Notes: generated from the letters alone by a model not told the origin. DNA of 64,000 bases from Brevundimonas sp. (GCF_030704825.1 NZ_JAUYNX010000021.1:1-64000); one strand, 5' to 3'; shown: positions 9,529 through 19,617, counted from the stretch's first letter. Numbers and translations are program-made.

Positions 9529-10503
9529 ATGCCCGAAGCCGCCGCCCTGCCCGCCAACGCCATCGAGGTGCGGGGGCTGGAAAAGACCTATGCCGGCTCG
9601 AAGAAGGCGCCGCCCAAGACGGCCCTGCGCGGCGTCGATCTGGTCATTCCGCGCGGCTCGATGTTCGGCCTGCTGGGCCCGAACGGCGCGGGCAAGTCGA
9701 CCCTGATCAACATCCTCGCCGGCGTGGTCAACAAGACCGGCGGGACGGTTTCGATCTGGGGCCGGGACATCGACAACCAGCCGCGCGACGCCCGCGCCGC
9801 CCTGGGCGTGGTGCCGCAGGAGATCGTCGCCGACGTCTTCTTCACCCCGCGCGAGGCGCTGGAGGTCCAGGCCGGATTCTACGGCGTCCCGGCCGGCGAG
9901 CGCCGCTCCGACGAACTGCTCGCCGCCCTGGGTCTCTCTGACAAGGCCCACGCCTATGTCCGCGCCCTCTCGGGCGGAATGAAGCGGCGGCTGATGGTGG
10001 CCAAGGCCCTGGTGCACAATCCGCCCATTCTGATCCTCGACGAACCCACGGCCGGCGTGGACGTCGAGCTGCGCCGCCAGCTGTGGGACTACGTCCGCCG
10101 GATCAACGCCGAGGGCGTGACCATCCTGCTGACCACCCACTATCTGGAGGAGGCCCAGGAGCTGTGCGACACCATCGCCATCATGAACCGCGGCGAGGTC
10201 GTGGCCTGCGAGCCGACCCCGCAACTGCTGAGACGGCTGGACACGCGCAATGTGGTGGTGACGCCCGAGGGCGAGCTGGACGGCCTGCCGAAGCTCAAGG
10301 GGTTCGAGGCGGTCGCGCGGCCCAACGGCGCCTTCGCCGTCACCTACAAGAAGGGCCAGTCGTCGGTGGAACAGGTGCTGGCGGCGGTGCGGGCGGCGGG
10401 AGTCACCATCGCCGACATCGTCACCGAGGATCCGGATCTGGAGGACGTCTTCCTGGCCCTGACCTATGGGGACGCGAGCCGGGTCAGTCCTACGAAGGAC
10501 TGA
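9529..10503 (+). CDS. orphan ABC transporter ATP-binding protein
   Basis: 324 aa. Walker A GPNGAGKS at residues 50-57, signature LSGGM, Walker B LILDEP, and an H-loop in TTHYLEEAQE. It is paralogous to the ATPase at 2923 (both contain GGMKRR and [13 protein letters not shown]) but has no permease next to it: downstream are short repeats and then an opposite-strand gene. It may serve a permease encoded elsewhere or the exporter at 3864. ATG 9529 precedes the conserved IEVRGLEKTY; upstream codons look non-coding. Confidence 0.9.
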   Translation: MPEAAALPANAIEVRGLEKTYAGSKKAPPKTALRGVDLVIPRGSMFGLLGPNGAGKSTLINILAGVVNKTGGTVSIWGRDIDNQPRDARAALGVVPQEIVADVFFTPREALEVQAGFYGVPAGERRSDELLAALGLSDKAHAYVRALSGGMKRRLMVAKALVHNPPILILDEPTAGVDVELRRQLWDYVRRINAEGVTILLTTHYLEEAQELCDTIAIMNRGEVVACEPTPQLLRRLDTRNVVVTPEGELDGLPKLKGFEAVARPNGAFAVTYKKGQSSVEQVLAAVRAAGVTIADIVTEDPDLEDVFLALTYGDASRVSPTKD

Positions 10504-10515
10504 GGAAGGACCGGG

Positions 10516-10563
10516 TTGTCGCCCTTGTCGTCGTTGTCGACAATGTCCGCGGACGGATTGTCG
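10516..10563. repeat. TTGTCG repeats at 9-bp spacing with nested palindromes
   Basis: TTGTCG occurs at 10516, 10525 and 10534 in exact 9-bp register, and again at 10558. The third copy forms the palindrome TTGTCGACAA (10534-10543), followed by a second palindrome GTCCGCGGAC (10545-10554). The block fills the gap between the orphan ABC ATPase and a convergent gene, a place where a promoter is not expected. It could be a protein-binding array or simple-sequence drift. Confidence 0.4.
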
Positions 10564-10603
10564 ATGATATGGAGGGCGAATTGTATCGGTCGCCGAGCGC
10601 CCC

Positions 10604-10978
10604 TCAGACCACCATCACCGTCCCGATCAGCAGCCGCGCGCCGGCTCGGCCCATAACCGTATTGGTCGCGGCCTGGAGCTGGACGACCAGCCGCTCGACG
10701 TCAGGCGGGGAGCCGGGAAGGAGCGCCGTGGCGGCCTGCTGGACAACGGCGGCGTAGGCGGCGCGCAGGCGCGGGGCGGACTGGGCGACGCGGGTGCGCA
10801 GGGCGGCGTCGGGCGTGTCGATCCCGGTCTCGACCGTCATCACCCCGCGCCGGCCGCCGGCGCGGATCACGTTGGCGGTGATCGTCGGCAGACGCAGATA
10901 GCTGCTTTGAGGCGCGGACCCGCCGCCGCTGGTCTTCCGGGGCGAGGCCTTCAATCCGAGCAGGGCGCGACGATCCAT
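10604..10978 (-). CDS. hypothetical protein, 124 aa, Arg-Arg N-terminus
   Basis: Begins MDRRALLGLKAS, like the start of a Tat signal, but no hydrophobic stretch follows. The body has LRLPTITANVIRAGGRRGVM and a helical segment (LRTRVAQSAPRLRAAYAAVVQ), ending in a hydrophobic strand (RLLIGTVMVV). The pattern is vaguely like the C-terminal half of FliL-type proteins, but I cannot assign it. Convergent with the orphan ABC ATPase and 34 bp downstream of bioB's stop on the same strand. Confidence 0.6.
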   Translation of the reverse strand: MDRRALLGLKASPRKTSGGGSAPQSSYLRLPTITANVIRAGGRRGVMTVETGIDTPDAALRTRVAQSAPRLRAAYAAVVQQAATALLPGSPPDVERLVVQLQAATNTVMGRAGARLLIGTVMVV

Positions 10979-11012
10979 GCCCCGATCCTGACACGCGTCG
11001 CTTAAGGCGCAG

Positions 11013-12008
11013 TTACGCCGCGGCCCCGACCGCGGCCGGTTCCATGGCCTTCAGATCGAGGAGGGCGAACAGGGCCGCATCCTCGTCCTGTTCGGGATTC
11101 GGCGTGGTCAGCAGCTTGCCGCCGACGAAGATGGAATTGGCCCCGGCCAGGAAGCACAGCGCCTGCATCTCGGCGCTCATGGTCTCGCGCCCGGCCGACA
11201 GCCGGACCATGGCTTTGGGACAGACGATCCGGGCCACGGCGACGGTGCGGACGAACTCGACAGGATCGATCTGGCCCTCGGCCAGCATCCGCTCGCCCAG
11301 AGGCGTGCCCGTCACCGGCACCAGCGCATTGACCGGCAGGCTGTCGGGATGCTCGGGCAGGGTCGCCAGCGCATGCAGCAGGCTGGCCCGGTCGCGCCGC
11401 GCCTCCCCCATGCCGACGATGCCGCCGCAGCAGGTGCTCATCCCGGCGTCCCGCACATGCTGCAAGGTGTCGAGCCGGTCCCGATACGTCCGCGTGGTGA
11501 CGACCTGAGCGTAGTACTCCGGGCCCGTATCCAGATTGTGATTGTAGTAATCCAGCCCCGCCGCCTTCAGCTGCCGCGCCTGGTCGGCGGTCAGCATGCC
11601 CAGGGTTGCGCAGGTCTCGAGGCCCAGCGCCTTCACGCCGGCGATCATGGTCGCCAGCTTCGGCGTATCGCGGTCTTTCAGCTCGCGCCAGGCCGCGCCC
11701 ATGCAGAAGCGGCTGGCCCCGCCGGCTTTCGCCGCCATGGCTTCGGCCAGGACCGCGGTCGCGTCCATCAGTTTCTCGGCCTTCAGCCCGGTGTCGAAAC
11801 TGGCCGACTGGGAGCAATAGCCGCAGTTCTCGGCGCACCCTCCGGTCTTGATCGACAGCAGCTGGCTCTTCTGCACCTCGGACGGGTCGAACCACGTCCG
11901 GTGCACGGTCGCGGCCTCATAGACCAGCTCCATGAAGGACCGGGCGAACAGGCCCTCGACCTCTGCAAGCGTCCAGTCGTGGCGGGGGGTGGCGAGGTCA
12001 CGGGTCAT
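11013..12008 (-). CDS. bioB: biotin synthase
   Basis: 331 aa radical-SAM enzyme that inserts sulfur into dethiobiotin, the last step of biotin synthesis. The radical-SAM cluster motif CAENCGYC supplies C58, C62 and C65. [20 protein letters not shown] and RLSAGRETM are conserved BioB blocks, and cysteines and the Arg typical of the second [2Fe-2S] site are present. No other bio gene lies in the window; the exported amidohydrolase gene ends 40 bp upstream on the same strand and could be cotranscribed. Confidence 0.96.
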   Translation of the reverse strand: MTRDLATPRHDWTLAEVEGLFARSFMELVYEAATVHRTWFDPSEVQKSQLLSIKTGGCAENCGYCSQSASFDTGLKAEKLMDATAVLAEAMAAKAGGASRFCMGAAWRELKDRDTPKLATMIAGVKALGLETCATLGMLTADQARQLKAAGLDYYNHNLDTGPEYYAQVVTTRTYRDRLDTLQHVRDAGMSTCCGGIVGMGEARRDRASLLHALATLPEHPDSLPVNALVPVTGTPLGERMLAEGQIDPVEFVRTVAVARIVCPKAMVRLSAGRETMSAEMQALCFLAGANSIFVGGKLLTTPNPEQDEDAALFALLDLKAMEPAAVGAAA

Positions 12009-12048
12009 GACGGACTACCTAGCCCCGCCGCCCGATCCCGCCAAGCCG

Positions 12049-13380
12049 TCAAGGCTCGTCGCGGTAGACCCGGCCGTCGCGCATGACGAAGTCCATCGAG
12101 GTCAGGACCGCTACATCCGCCAGCGGATCGCCATCGACCGCGACGATGTCGGCCCGCTTGCCAGGCTCGAGCGAACCCATCTCGGTCGACAGCCCCAGCA
12201 GGTCCGCGGCGTTCACGGTCGCCGCCTGGATCGCCGCCATCGGCGTCATGCCGTGCTGGACCATAAGGGCGAATTCGTCGGCGTTGCGGCCGTGCTTCGA
12301 CACCCCGGCGTCGGTGCCGAAGGCGATCCGCACGCCCGCCGGGAACGCCCGCTGCAGCGACTGGCCGGTGATCGAGATGCGCCACTGGATCTTGGGCAGG
12401 ACCTCGGGCGGATAGGCGTCCGGATCGGCGGCCAGACGCTCGATATAGCCGTTCACCGTCGACAGGGTCGGGACATAGTAGGCGCCCGACTGGCGGAACA
12501 GGCGGATGGTGTCGTCGTCGAAGATGGTGCCGTGCTCGATAGAGTCCGCCCCCAGCCGCAGCGCCATGTTGATGCCGTCGGCGCCGTGGGCGTGGACCGC
12601 GACCTTGAGGCCGTACAGGTGCGCCGTCTCGATCAGGGCGCGGGCCTCGTCCTCAAACATCTGGGCGCCGAGACCGGCGCCGATGCGGCTGTTGACCCCG
12701 CCCGTGGTGGCGATCTTGATCACCCTTGCGCCGCGCCCGACCTGGAGGCGCACCGCCTCGCGGCAACTTTCGGGGCCGTTGCAGACATTGTCGTGGGGCG
12801 TGACCTCGCGGAGATCGTCGTTCAGGCCCAACCGCCCGTCCATATGGCCCGAGGTGGTCGAGATGCTGTTTCCGGCATCGATGATGCGGGGCCCGGGCAG
12901 GCTGTGGGCGGCGGTGGCGTCTGCCAGGGCCAGGGTCACCCCGCCGTCGTCGCCGAGGTTCCGCACCGTGGTGAAGCCGGCCATCAGGGTCTTCCGGGCG
13001 TTGTCCGCCGCGCGATAGGCGTGGGTCGGCAGGTTTTCGGTGATCCCGGACAGGAAACCCGCCTGGCCGCCGAGGTCCGAGACCAGATGCACATGGCTGT
13101 CGATCAGGCCGGGCAGGACGAACCGATCCCGTTGGTCGATCACCGTCGCGCCCGGAAAGGCGGCGGCGTCGACGAAGCCGTCGCGGATCTCGACGATCAG
13201 TCCGTCGCGCACCACCACGGTCGACGGACCGCGCGGGGCCTGGCCCGGGCGGTCGAGCAGCCGACCGGCGTGGATCAGGGTGACCGGGCCCGTCGGGGCG
13301 GAGGCCGCCGTCTGCGCCATGGCCGGGGCCGCCAGCGCCAGAACCGCCGCAATCCCAACGCTCGCCATCAGTCTGTGCAT
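12049..13380 (-). CDS. exported amidohydrolase (imidazolonepropionase/prolidase-like)
   Basis: 443 aa. N-terminal signal peptide (ASVGIAAVLALAAPAMAQ) predicts a periplasmic enzyme. The metal-dependent hydrolase fold is intact: GLIDSHVHL gives the HxH metal pair, KVAVHAHG the third His, EHGTIFDD the fourth, and GTDAG the catalytic Asp. Homologues hydrolyse peptides, N-acyl amino acids or cyclic amides; the substrate cannot be chosen here. ATG 13380 is taken because the signal peptide starts there. Divergent from ahcY across a 160-bp control region. Confidence 0.88.
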   Translation of the reverse strand: MHRLMASVGIAAVLALAAPAMAQTAASAPTGPVTLIHAGRLLDRPGQAPRGPSTVVVRDGLIVEIRDGFVDAAAFPGATVIDQRDRFVLPGLIDSHVHLVSDLGGQAGFLSGITENLPTHAYRAADNARKTLMAGFTTVRNLGDDGGVTLALADATAAHSLPGPRIIDAGNSISTTSGHMDGRLGLNDDLREVTPHDNVCNGPESCREAVRLQVGRGARVIKIATTGGVNSRIGAGLGAQMFEDEARALIETAHLYGLKVAVHAHGADGINMALRLGADSIEHGTIFDDDTIRLFRQSGAYYVPTLSTVNGYIERLAADPDAYPPEVLPKIQWRISITGQSLQRAFPAGVRIAFGTDAGVSKHGRNADEFALMVQHGMTPMAAIQAATVNAADLLGLSTEMGSLEPGKRADIVAVDGDPLADVAVLTSMDFVMRDGRVYRDEP

Positions 13381-13450
13381 GACCCGTCTCCCGAACAGGC
13401 GGCCATGTTGAGCGCACCTGTGCGCATCGCGCCAGAGGCCGGTGGGTCGC

Positions 13451-13478
13451 AAACACATAAAGATATCCTTATGTGTTT
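13451..13478. promoter_or_regulatory. 28-bp near-perfect palindrome upstream of ahcY, candidate SahR-like operator
   Basis: AAACACATAA at 13451 and TTATGTGTTT at 13469 are exact inverted arms around a GATATC core; only one base pair of the 28-bp dyad is broken. It lies between the divergent amidohydrolase and ahcY genes and ends two bases before a possible -35 (TTGCTC, 13480) that is 17 bases from TATAGG (13503). ArsR-family SahR regulators bind GATATC-centred dyads before S-adenosylhomocysteine genes in proteobacteria; that assignment is from memory and is an inference. Confidence 0.6.
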
Positions 13479-13540
13479 CTTGCTCCAGAGCCGCGACCGG
13501 TCTATAGGCCGCGCGAACAGTCTCCCGGAAAGCCCGACTC

Positions 13541-14932
<1,392 letters not shown>

Positions 14933-14955
14933 GCGGAAAGGCCGAAAGACCGAGG

Positions 14956-14985
14956 AAGGCCCGCATCGCCATGCGGGCCTTTTTT
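14956..14985 (+). terminator. intrinsic terminator of ahcY
   Basis: Perfect 11-bp stem AAGGCCCGCAT/ATGCGGGCCTT with a CGCC loop, running into a T-tract. It starts 23 bases after the ahcY stop and separates ahcY from the HIG1-like gene. Confidence 0.9.
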
Positions 14986-15039
14986 GCTGCGGCGTCGGGG
15001 CCGCTGGCCTCCGGGCCCGCCGCCGCCTAGATTGCCGCC

Positions 15040-15246
15040 ATGGGCGACGTACTCAACATTCTCATCCTGCTGGCGATCGCGGCGGTGGCCGTAACCCTCG
15101 GGTTCGGCATCTATTCCCTGTATCGCGGCGGGGATTTCGCGCGCTCGCACTCCAACAAGCTGATGCGGCTGAGGGTGGCGTTGCAGGCCCTGGCCATCGT
15201 CCTGCTCGTCATCGGCATGTGGTGGAAATCCACGCACGGGGCCTAG
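15040..15246 (+). CDS. HIG1-like twin-transmembrane protein
   Basis: 68 aa: helix, short basic loop, helix. The loop reads RSHSNKLMRLRVALQ, matching the HIG1-type signature (small residue, Asn, LMR-x-RV-x-x-Q). Eukaryotic HIG1 proteins stabilise respiratory supercomplexes and cytochrome oxidase; the bacterial relatives are mostly uncharacterised. It ends three bases before the cobalamin adenosyltransferase start, a pairing that I recall as recurrent in alphaproteobacteria. Confidence 0.8.
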   Translation: MGDVLNILILLAIAAVAVTLGFGIYSLYRGGDFARSHSNKLMRLRVALQALAIVLLVIGMWWKSTHGA

Positions 15247-15249
15247 GTC

Positions 15250-15828
15250 ATGGTCGTCCTCAACCGCATCTATACGAAGACCGGCGACGGCGGCCGGACC
15301 CGGCTGGCGTCGGGCGCGCCGGTATCCAAGAGCGACGCCCGGGTCGAGGCCTATGGCGCGGTGGACGAGCTGAACAGCGTCATCGGCACAGCCCGGCTGC
15401 ATTCGGGCCAGAACGACCGCATCGACGCCATGCTGGGCCGGATCCAGAACGAGCTGTTCGACCTCGGCGCCGATCTGGCCACGCCGCTGGACCCGCCGCC
15501 GAAATGGGAGGCGCTGCGCATCGTCGACAGCCAGGTCGAGCGCCTGGAGACCGAGATCGACTGGATGAACGAGAGCCTGAAGGAGCTGGACAGCTTCATC
15601 CTGCCGGGCGGTTCGCCCCTGTCGGCTTACCTGCATCTGGCCCGCACCGTGGCGCGGCGGGCCGAGCGGGAGGCCGTGCGGCTGGTCGAGGCCGGCGAGG
15701 CGGTGACGCCGGCGGCCGTGCGTTACCTGAACCGGCTGTCGGACCATCTGTTCGTCGCCGCCCGCCGGGCCAACGCCAACGGGGCCGACGACGTGAAATG
15801 GAAGCCGGGGGCCACGCGCCAGGTCTGA
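15250..15828 (+). CDS. ATP:cob(I)alamin adenosyltransferase, PduO type
   Basis: 192 aa. Converts cob(I)alamin to adenosylcobalamin. Diagnostic segments are IYTKTGDGGRTRLASG (ATP-binding N-terminus), DELNSVIG, FILPGGSPLSAYLHLARTVA and LNRLSDHLFVAARRAN. This is the trimeric PduO/MMAB family rather than CobA. A cobalamin riboswitch is not seen upstream. It is coupled to the HIG1-like gene and followed by a repeat-bearing spacer. Confidence 0.94.
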   Translation: MVVLNRIYTKTGDGGRTRLASGAPVSKSDARVEAYGAVDELNSVIGTARLHSGQNDRIDAMLGRIQNELFDLGADLATPLDPPPKWEALRIVDSQVERLETEIDWMNESLKELDSFILPGGSPLSAYLHLARTVARRAEREAVRLVEAGEAVTPAAVRYLNRLSDHLFVAARRANANGADDVKWKPGATRQV

Positions 15829-15829
15829 A

Positions 15830-15910
15830 AACACCGTGCGAAGCGTGCGAAGCGTGCGCTCAGTGCGCAGCCCACTGGAAAAACACCGTCCGAAGCGTCC
15901 GAAGAGTCCG
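15830..15910. repeat. 9-bp tandem repeats (GTGCGAAGC / GTCCGAAGC) in two blocks
   Basis: After the adenosyltransferase stop the sequence AAAACACC precedes iterations of GTGCGAAGC; after a short spacer with CAGTG/CACTG arms, AAAACACC is repeated and precedes iterations of GTCCGAAGC. The two blocks are duplicates in which one position changed from G to C throughout. A further hairpin (15944-15965, GACCGGGCC/GGTCCGGTC, loop CGAA) follows without a T-tract. No gene is supported in 15829-16015. Confidence 0.55.
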
Positions 15911-16015
15911 TTCGCGGAGGGATCGCTGCATTCGATTGTCAAAGACCGGGCCCGAAGGTCCGGTCAGGGAAGCATGCCCCTGCGCCAAAAACGGACGCAG
16001 GCGGCGGAACCCGAT

Positions 16016-16348
16016 CTATTGCGCGGCCAGCGCCGCGCGCTGGCGGTCGGCCTCGGCGTCGCGAGCGGCCCGCTGGGCCGCCAGCGAATCCTCGATGGCC
16101 ACCAGTTCGCGGTTCTTCTCGGCCGAGGCGGCCGCGCGTTGACCGGGAAGGGGGCGACCGGTGATCTCGGCGATCGAGATCGGCTGCGCGCAGACCCGGC
16201 CCTGCGGATCCCACCATTTGCCGCCGGCCTCGCAGCGGTCGCCCGGCGCGACGACCAGTTTCTCGTAGGCGAACATCCCGCCCATCAGCACGGCGAAGGT
16301 CGCCAGGAACAGGACGCTCAACCGCTTCATGGTGAGGAGACGATGCAT
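16016..16348 (-). CDS. small membrane-anchored protein with charged coiled-coil tail, unknown function
   Basis: 110 aa from ATG 16348 (AGGAA about 8 bases upstream); an internal ATG at 16330 would give 104 aa. One N-terminal hydrophobic helix (LSVLFLATFAVLMGGMFAY) acts as anchor or signal, then a short segment with two cysteines (RCEAGGKWWDPQGRVCAQPI) that could form a disulfide, and a helical Ala/Arg/Glu-rich tail. Not recognised. Divergent from etfB. Confidence 0.65.
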   Translation of the reverse strand: MHRLLTMKRLSVLFLATFAVLMGGMFAYEKLVVAPGDRCEAGGKWWDPQGRVCAQPISIAEITGRPLPGQRAAASAEKNRELVAIEDSLAAQRAARDAEADRQRAALAAQ

Positions 16349-16405
16349 GACAGGTTCCTGGGCTTTGCGGGACGGACGAACGGGGGCGGTTGACGCGGCG
16401 TTACG

Positions 16406-16434
16406 TTGACAGGCCGGGCAAGGCGTACCTATTG
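16406..16434 (+). promoter_or_regulatory. putative housekeeping promoter of etfBA
   Basis: TTGACA (16406-16411) is followed after 17 bases by CTATTG (16429-16434), about 38 bases before the etfB ATG. The -35 element is a perfect sigma-70 consensus; the -10 is weak, as is common in alphaproteobacteria. Confidence 0.45.
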
Positions 16435-16471
16435 CCTGACCCAACATTCCGGCGACTTTGTGGATAGCGCA

Positions 16472-17236
16472 ATGAAGGTTCTCGTCCCCGTCAAACGGGT
16501 GATCGACTCCAACGTCAAGGCCCGCGTCAAGGCGGACCAGAGCGGCGTCGACCTGGCCAACGTCAAGATGAGCATGAATCCGTTCGACGAGATCGCCGTC
16601 GAGGAGGCCGTGCGCATGAAGGAAGGCAAGGAGCACCACGCCGCCGGCACGGCCGACGAGATCGTGGTCGTCTCCATCGGCGTGACCCAGGCCCAGGAGA
16701 CGATCCGCACGGCCCTGGCCATGGGCGCGGACCGCGGCCTGCTGATCCAGTCGGATGCGGACCTCGAGCCGCTGGCGATCGCCAAGCTGCTGAAGGCGGT
16801 GGTCGACGAGGAGAAGCCGGATCTGGTGCTGATGGGCAAGCAGTCGATCGACGGCGACAACAACGCCGTCGGCCAGATGCTGGCGGCCCTGCTGGACTGG
16901 CCGCAGGCGACCTTCGCCGCGAAGATCGGGATCGCCGGCGGCAAGGCCACCGTGACCCGCGAGGTCGACGGCGGCATCCAGACGCTGGCCGCGACCCTGC
17001 CCGCCGTGGTCACCGTGGACCTGCGCCTCAACACGCCGCGCTACGCCTCCCTGCCCAACATCATGAAGGCCAAGAAGAAGGAAATCGCGGTCAAGGCGGT
17101 CGCCGATTACGGCGTCGATGTCGCGCCCCGCCTGAAGGTGGTGAAGGTCACCGAGCCGCCCAAGCGTTCGGCGGGCGTCAAGGTGACGGACGCGGCCGAT
17201 CTGGTCGCCAAACTCAAGACAGCGGGGGTCCTGTAA
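16472..17236 (+). CDS. etfB: electron transfer flavoprotein, beta subunit
   Basis: 254 aa. Begins [12 protein letters not shown]; carries the AMP-binding region and the ETF-beta signature block that ends [20 protein letters not shown]. Together with EtfA it carries electrons from acyl-CoA and other dehydrogenases to the quinone pool through ETF-quinone oxidoreductase. The TAATG overlap with etfA shows a two-gene operon. The ATG at 16472 matches the conserved N-terminus; the upstream in-frame codons are leader. Confidence 0.97.
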   Translation: MKVLVPVKRVIDSNVKARVKADQSGVDLANVKMSMNPFDEIAVEEAVRMKEGKEHHAAGTADEIVVVSIGVTQAQETIRTALAMGADRGLLIQSDADLEPLAIAKLLKAVVDEEKPDLVLMGKQSIDGDNNAVGQMLAALLDWPQATFAAKIGIAGGKATVTREVDGGIQTLAATLPAVVTVDLRLNTPRYASLPNIMKAKKKEIAVKAVADYGVDVAPRLKVVKVTEPPKRSAGVKVTDAADLVAKLKTAGVL

Positions 17237-18165
17237 TGGCCGTTCTCGTCATCGCCGATCACGACGGCACGACCGTCCGCGAGACCACCCACAAGACGGT
17301 GACCGCCGCCGCGGCCATCGGCGGGGATGTCGACATCCTCGTGGTGGGACAGGGCGCCAAGGCGGCCGCCGACAGCGCCGCGAAGATCGCCGGCGTGCGC
17401 AAGGTGCTTCTGGCCGAGTCCGCGGGCCTGGGCCATCACCTGGCCGAAGCCGTCGAGGCGACGGTCGTCGGCCTGGCCGGCGGCTATGACGCCATCCTTT
17501 CGCCGGCCAGCATGGACGGCAAGAATTTCATGCCGCGCATCGCCGCCAAGCTGGACGTCGCCCCGATCTCGGACATTGTCGAGGTCGTTTCCGCGGACAC
17601 CTTCGTGCGCCCGATCTACGCCGGCAATGCGCTTGAGACCGTCCAGTCGTCGGATGGCAAGAAGGTCATCACCGTGCGTCCGACCGGCTTCGCCGCCGCG
17701 GCCGAGGGCGGCTCGGCCAAGGTCGAGAGCGTCGCCGGCGCCGACGCCGGCAAGTCGGTCTTCGTCAGCGAGGAGATGGTCAAGTCGGACCGTCCGGAGC
17801 TGGGCGCGGCCAAGATCGTCGTCTCGGGCGGCCGGGCGCTGGGTTCGGCCGAGGAGTTCCACGCCGTCATGGACCCGCTGGCTGACCGGCTGGGCGCCGC
17901 CGTGGGCGCCTCGCGCGCCGCCGTCGACGCCGGCTATGCGCCCAACGACTACCAAGTCGGCCAGACCGGCAAGGTGGTGGCCCCGGCCCTCTACATCGCC
18001 ATCGGCATCTCGGGCGCCATCCAGCACCTCGCCGGGATGAAGGACTCCAAGGTCATCGTCGCCATCAACAAGGACGCCGACGCCCCGATCTTCCAGGTCG
18101 CGGACTATGGCTGGGTCGCGGATTACAAGGTCGCCGTGCCGGAGCTGATGAAGGCGCTGGGGTAG
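17236..18165 (+). CDS. etfA: electron transfer flavoprotein, alpha subunit
   Basis: 309 aa. The C-terminal FAD domain is plain: [39 protein letters not shown] and [17 protein letters not shown] are the ETF-alpha signature. Forms a heterodimer with EtfB, encoded one base upstream. An intrinsic terminator 24 bases downstream closes the operon. No ETF-quinone oxidoreductase gene is adjacent. Confidence 0.97.
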   Translation: MAVLVIADHDGTTVRETTHKTVTAAAAIGGDVDILVVGQGAKAAADSAAKIAGVRKVLLAESAGLGHHLAEAVEATVVGLAGGYDAILSPASMDGKNFMPRIAAKLDVAPISDIVEVVSADTFVRPIYAGNALETVQSSDGKKVITVRPTGFAAAAEGGSAKVESVAGADAGKSVFVSEEMVKSDRPELGAAKIVVSGGRALGSAEEFHAVMDPLADRLGAAVGASRAAVDAGYAPNDYQVGQTGKVVAPALYIAIGISGAIQHLAGMKDSKVIVAINKDADAPIFQVADYGWVADYKVAVPELMKALG

Positions 18166-18188
18166 GGCCCGGTCAAACGGATCGAGAC

Positions 18189-18220
18189 GGGCGCGGCGCC
18201 GAAGGGGGCCGCGCCCTTTT
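18189..18220 (+). terminator. intrinsic terminator of etfBA
   Basis: Perfect 9-bp stem GGGCGCGGC/GCCGCGCCC with a 10-base loop followed by TTTT. Placed just after etfA and before the convergent GNAT gene. Confidence 0.85.
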
Positions 18221-18251
18221 CATGGGCTTGGGCCGCCATGGGCAGGCTCGT

Positions 18252-18794
18252 TCAACCCTGCAAGGCGACGGGCTGCTCCATGAGCAGCGCCATCGGAAGA
18301 TCGGCCTCATACGTCCCGTCGGGAAGGCGGAAACGTCGCTCGAAACGCCCCTCCTGGCGGAAGCCGACTCGTTCGTAGAGGCGAATCGCATGCGTCAGGC
18401 CTTCCCTGACGACGAGCTCAACGCGCTCGACCCTCGGCGTCAGGGCCGACGCCTTCGCAAGCAGTTCCAGAAACAGTTTGTGGCCTATGCCCCGGCCCTG
18501 CGCTTCGGGCGCGACCGCGACCGTCAGATCCCAGAGCACATGCTGGAACTGCACCGAGGGCATGCGGCTGGCCTTGATCACGCCGACCAGCTGCGAGCCG
18601 TCCCAGGCGCCGAGGGCGATCCCGCCCTGGAGCGCGCCCGAGAGGGCCTCCTCCATCCATGGCGGATCCATCTCGTCGGGGAGCCGGCCAAGGCCGCCTT
18701 CGGCCCGACGCATGAGGGCCAGGACCTCGGGCGCGTCGGCGAGGCTCAACGGCCGGAGGGAGAGGTCGGCCGGATCCGGCGCCGGCGACGTCAC
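18252..18794 (-). CDS. GNAT-family N-acetyltransferase
   Basis: 180 aa. Acetyl-CoA binding motif A is [19 protein letters not shown]; motif B is [21 protein letters not shown]. The acceptor is unknown. Third gene of the ArsR-SRPBCC-GNAT operon, overlapping the SRPBCC gene by 4 bases (ATGA), which suggests a shared detoxification or signalling role. Confidence 0.87.
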   Translation of the reverse strand: MTSPAPDPADLSLRPLSLADAPEVLALMRRAEGGLGRLPDEMDPPWMEEALSGALQGGIALGAWDGSQLVGVIKASRMPSVQFQHVLWDLTVAVAPEAQGRGIGHKLFLELLAKASALTPRVERVELVVREGLTHAIRLYERVGFRQEGRFERRFRLPDGTYEADLPMALLMEQPVALQG

Positions 18795-19264
18795 GCTTTT
18801 GCGACCAGAGTGACCAGCAGTTCGTCCAGCTGCTCGAACTGTTCGGGCATTCCTTCCTCCGCCCCATGGCCGGCGTCGAGGGCTTCCTTCGAGGGGTAGA
18901 GTTCGTGGACGGTCAGGAGCGTTTTGCCGTCCCTCTCCTCGAAGGTCACCGTGGTCACGGGGCCATCTTCGCCCTCCTCATTCGTCCAGACGAGGCGCGA
19001 GGGCGGCTCCACTTCGAAGTATTTGCCGACGAAGGCCATGGACTGCGAGGCGTCATGCCCGAACTCGAGCCGGTAGCTTCCGCCGGGGCGAACGTCCATC
19101 ACGCACGACAGCAGGGGCACGCCTATCGACTTCGGCGCCCACCACAGTTTCATCAGCTCGGGTTTCGTCCACGCCTCGAACACGATGCGCGCCGGGCCGT
19201 TGAAGGTGCGGGTCACGACGAGCTCGCGCCCGGACGTTCGTTCGATCCGGGTGGGGTTAGTCAT
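18791..19264 (-). CDS. SRPBCC (AHSA1/START-like) protein
   Basis: 157 aa. Typical opening [28 protein letters not shown] and C-terminal [15 protein letters not shown]. Ligand unknown. Overlaps both its upstream ArsR gene (8 bases) and the downstream acetyltransferase gene (4 bases). Distinct subgroup from the two SRPBCC proteins at 6.5-8.2 kb (WWAP rather than RWF/RWL). Confidence 0.88.
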   Translation of the reverse strand: MTNPTRIERTSGRELVVTRTFNGPARIVFEAWTKPELMKLWWAPKSIGVPLLSCVMDVRPGGSYRLEFGHDASQSMAFVGKYFEVEPPSRLVWTNEEGEDGPVTTVTFEERDGKTLLTVHELYPSKEALDAGHGAEEGMPEQFEQLDELLVTLVAKA

Positions 19265-19607
19265 CGGCTTTCTCCCTGAGTTTCAAGGTCTCGACCACCT
19301 GATCCAGCGCGTCGAAGCGTTCGGCCCAGATCTGGCGGTAGGTCTCGATCCATGCCGCCTCTTCGTCGAGCCGGCGCAGGCCGAGCCTGCAGGTCCGCAC
19401 GCGGCCGACCTTCTCCGTCGTGACGAAGCCGGCATGCTCAAGGACGCCGACGTGCTTCTTCATGCCGGTGAGGGTCATGTGGAATCTGTCGGCAAGCTCG
19501 GTGATCGAAGCGTCCGAACGTCCGAGCTGCTCCAGAACGCCGCGTCGGGTGGCGTCCGAGAGCGCGGCGAACGAGGTGTTGAGGCGGGATGTCGTATACT
19601 GAACCAT
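19257..19607 (-). CDS. ArsR-family winged-helix regulator
   Basis: 116 aa. LNTSFAALSDATRRGVLEQL, then the recognition region ITELADRFHMTLTGMKKHVGVLE and the wing TEKVGRVRTCRLG. Lacks metal-binding cysteines, like the other ArsR at 6199. Same genetic layout as that operon: regulator first, SRPBCC second. Start ATG 19607 lies inside a 20-bp dyad. Confidence 0.9.
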   Translation of the reverse strand: MVQYTTSRLNTSFAALSDATRRGVLEQLGRSDASITELADRFHMTLTGMKKHVGVLEHAGFVTTEKVGRVRTCRLGLRRLDEEAAWIETYRQIWAERFDALDQVVETLKLREKADD

Positions 19608-19617
19608 ATGGTGCAGT
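19598..19617. promoter_or_regulatory. 20-bp dyad over the second arsR start codon, candidate operator
   Basis: ACTGAACCATATGGTGCAGT matches its own reverse complement at 18 of 20 positions. The regulator's start codon (19605-19607) lies in its left half, so bound repressor would block transcription of the operon. There is little room for a 5' leader, suggesting a leaderless or very short transcript. Confidence 0.55.

Noticed and set aside
13381..13540. SAH or SAM riboswitch before ahcY
   Set aside because: The leader between the possible promoter and ATG is only about 30 bases and shows no riboswitch-like helices; the dyad explains the region better.
15944..15965. GACCGGGCC/GGTCCGGTC hairpin as terminator of the adenosyltransferase gene
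   Set aside because: Good stem, but no T-tract follows on either strand, so it is not reported as a terminator.
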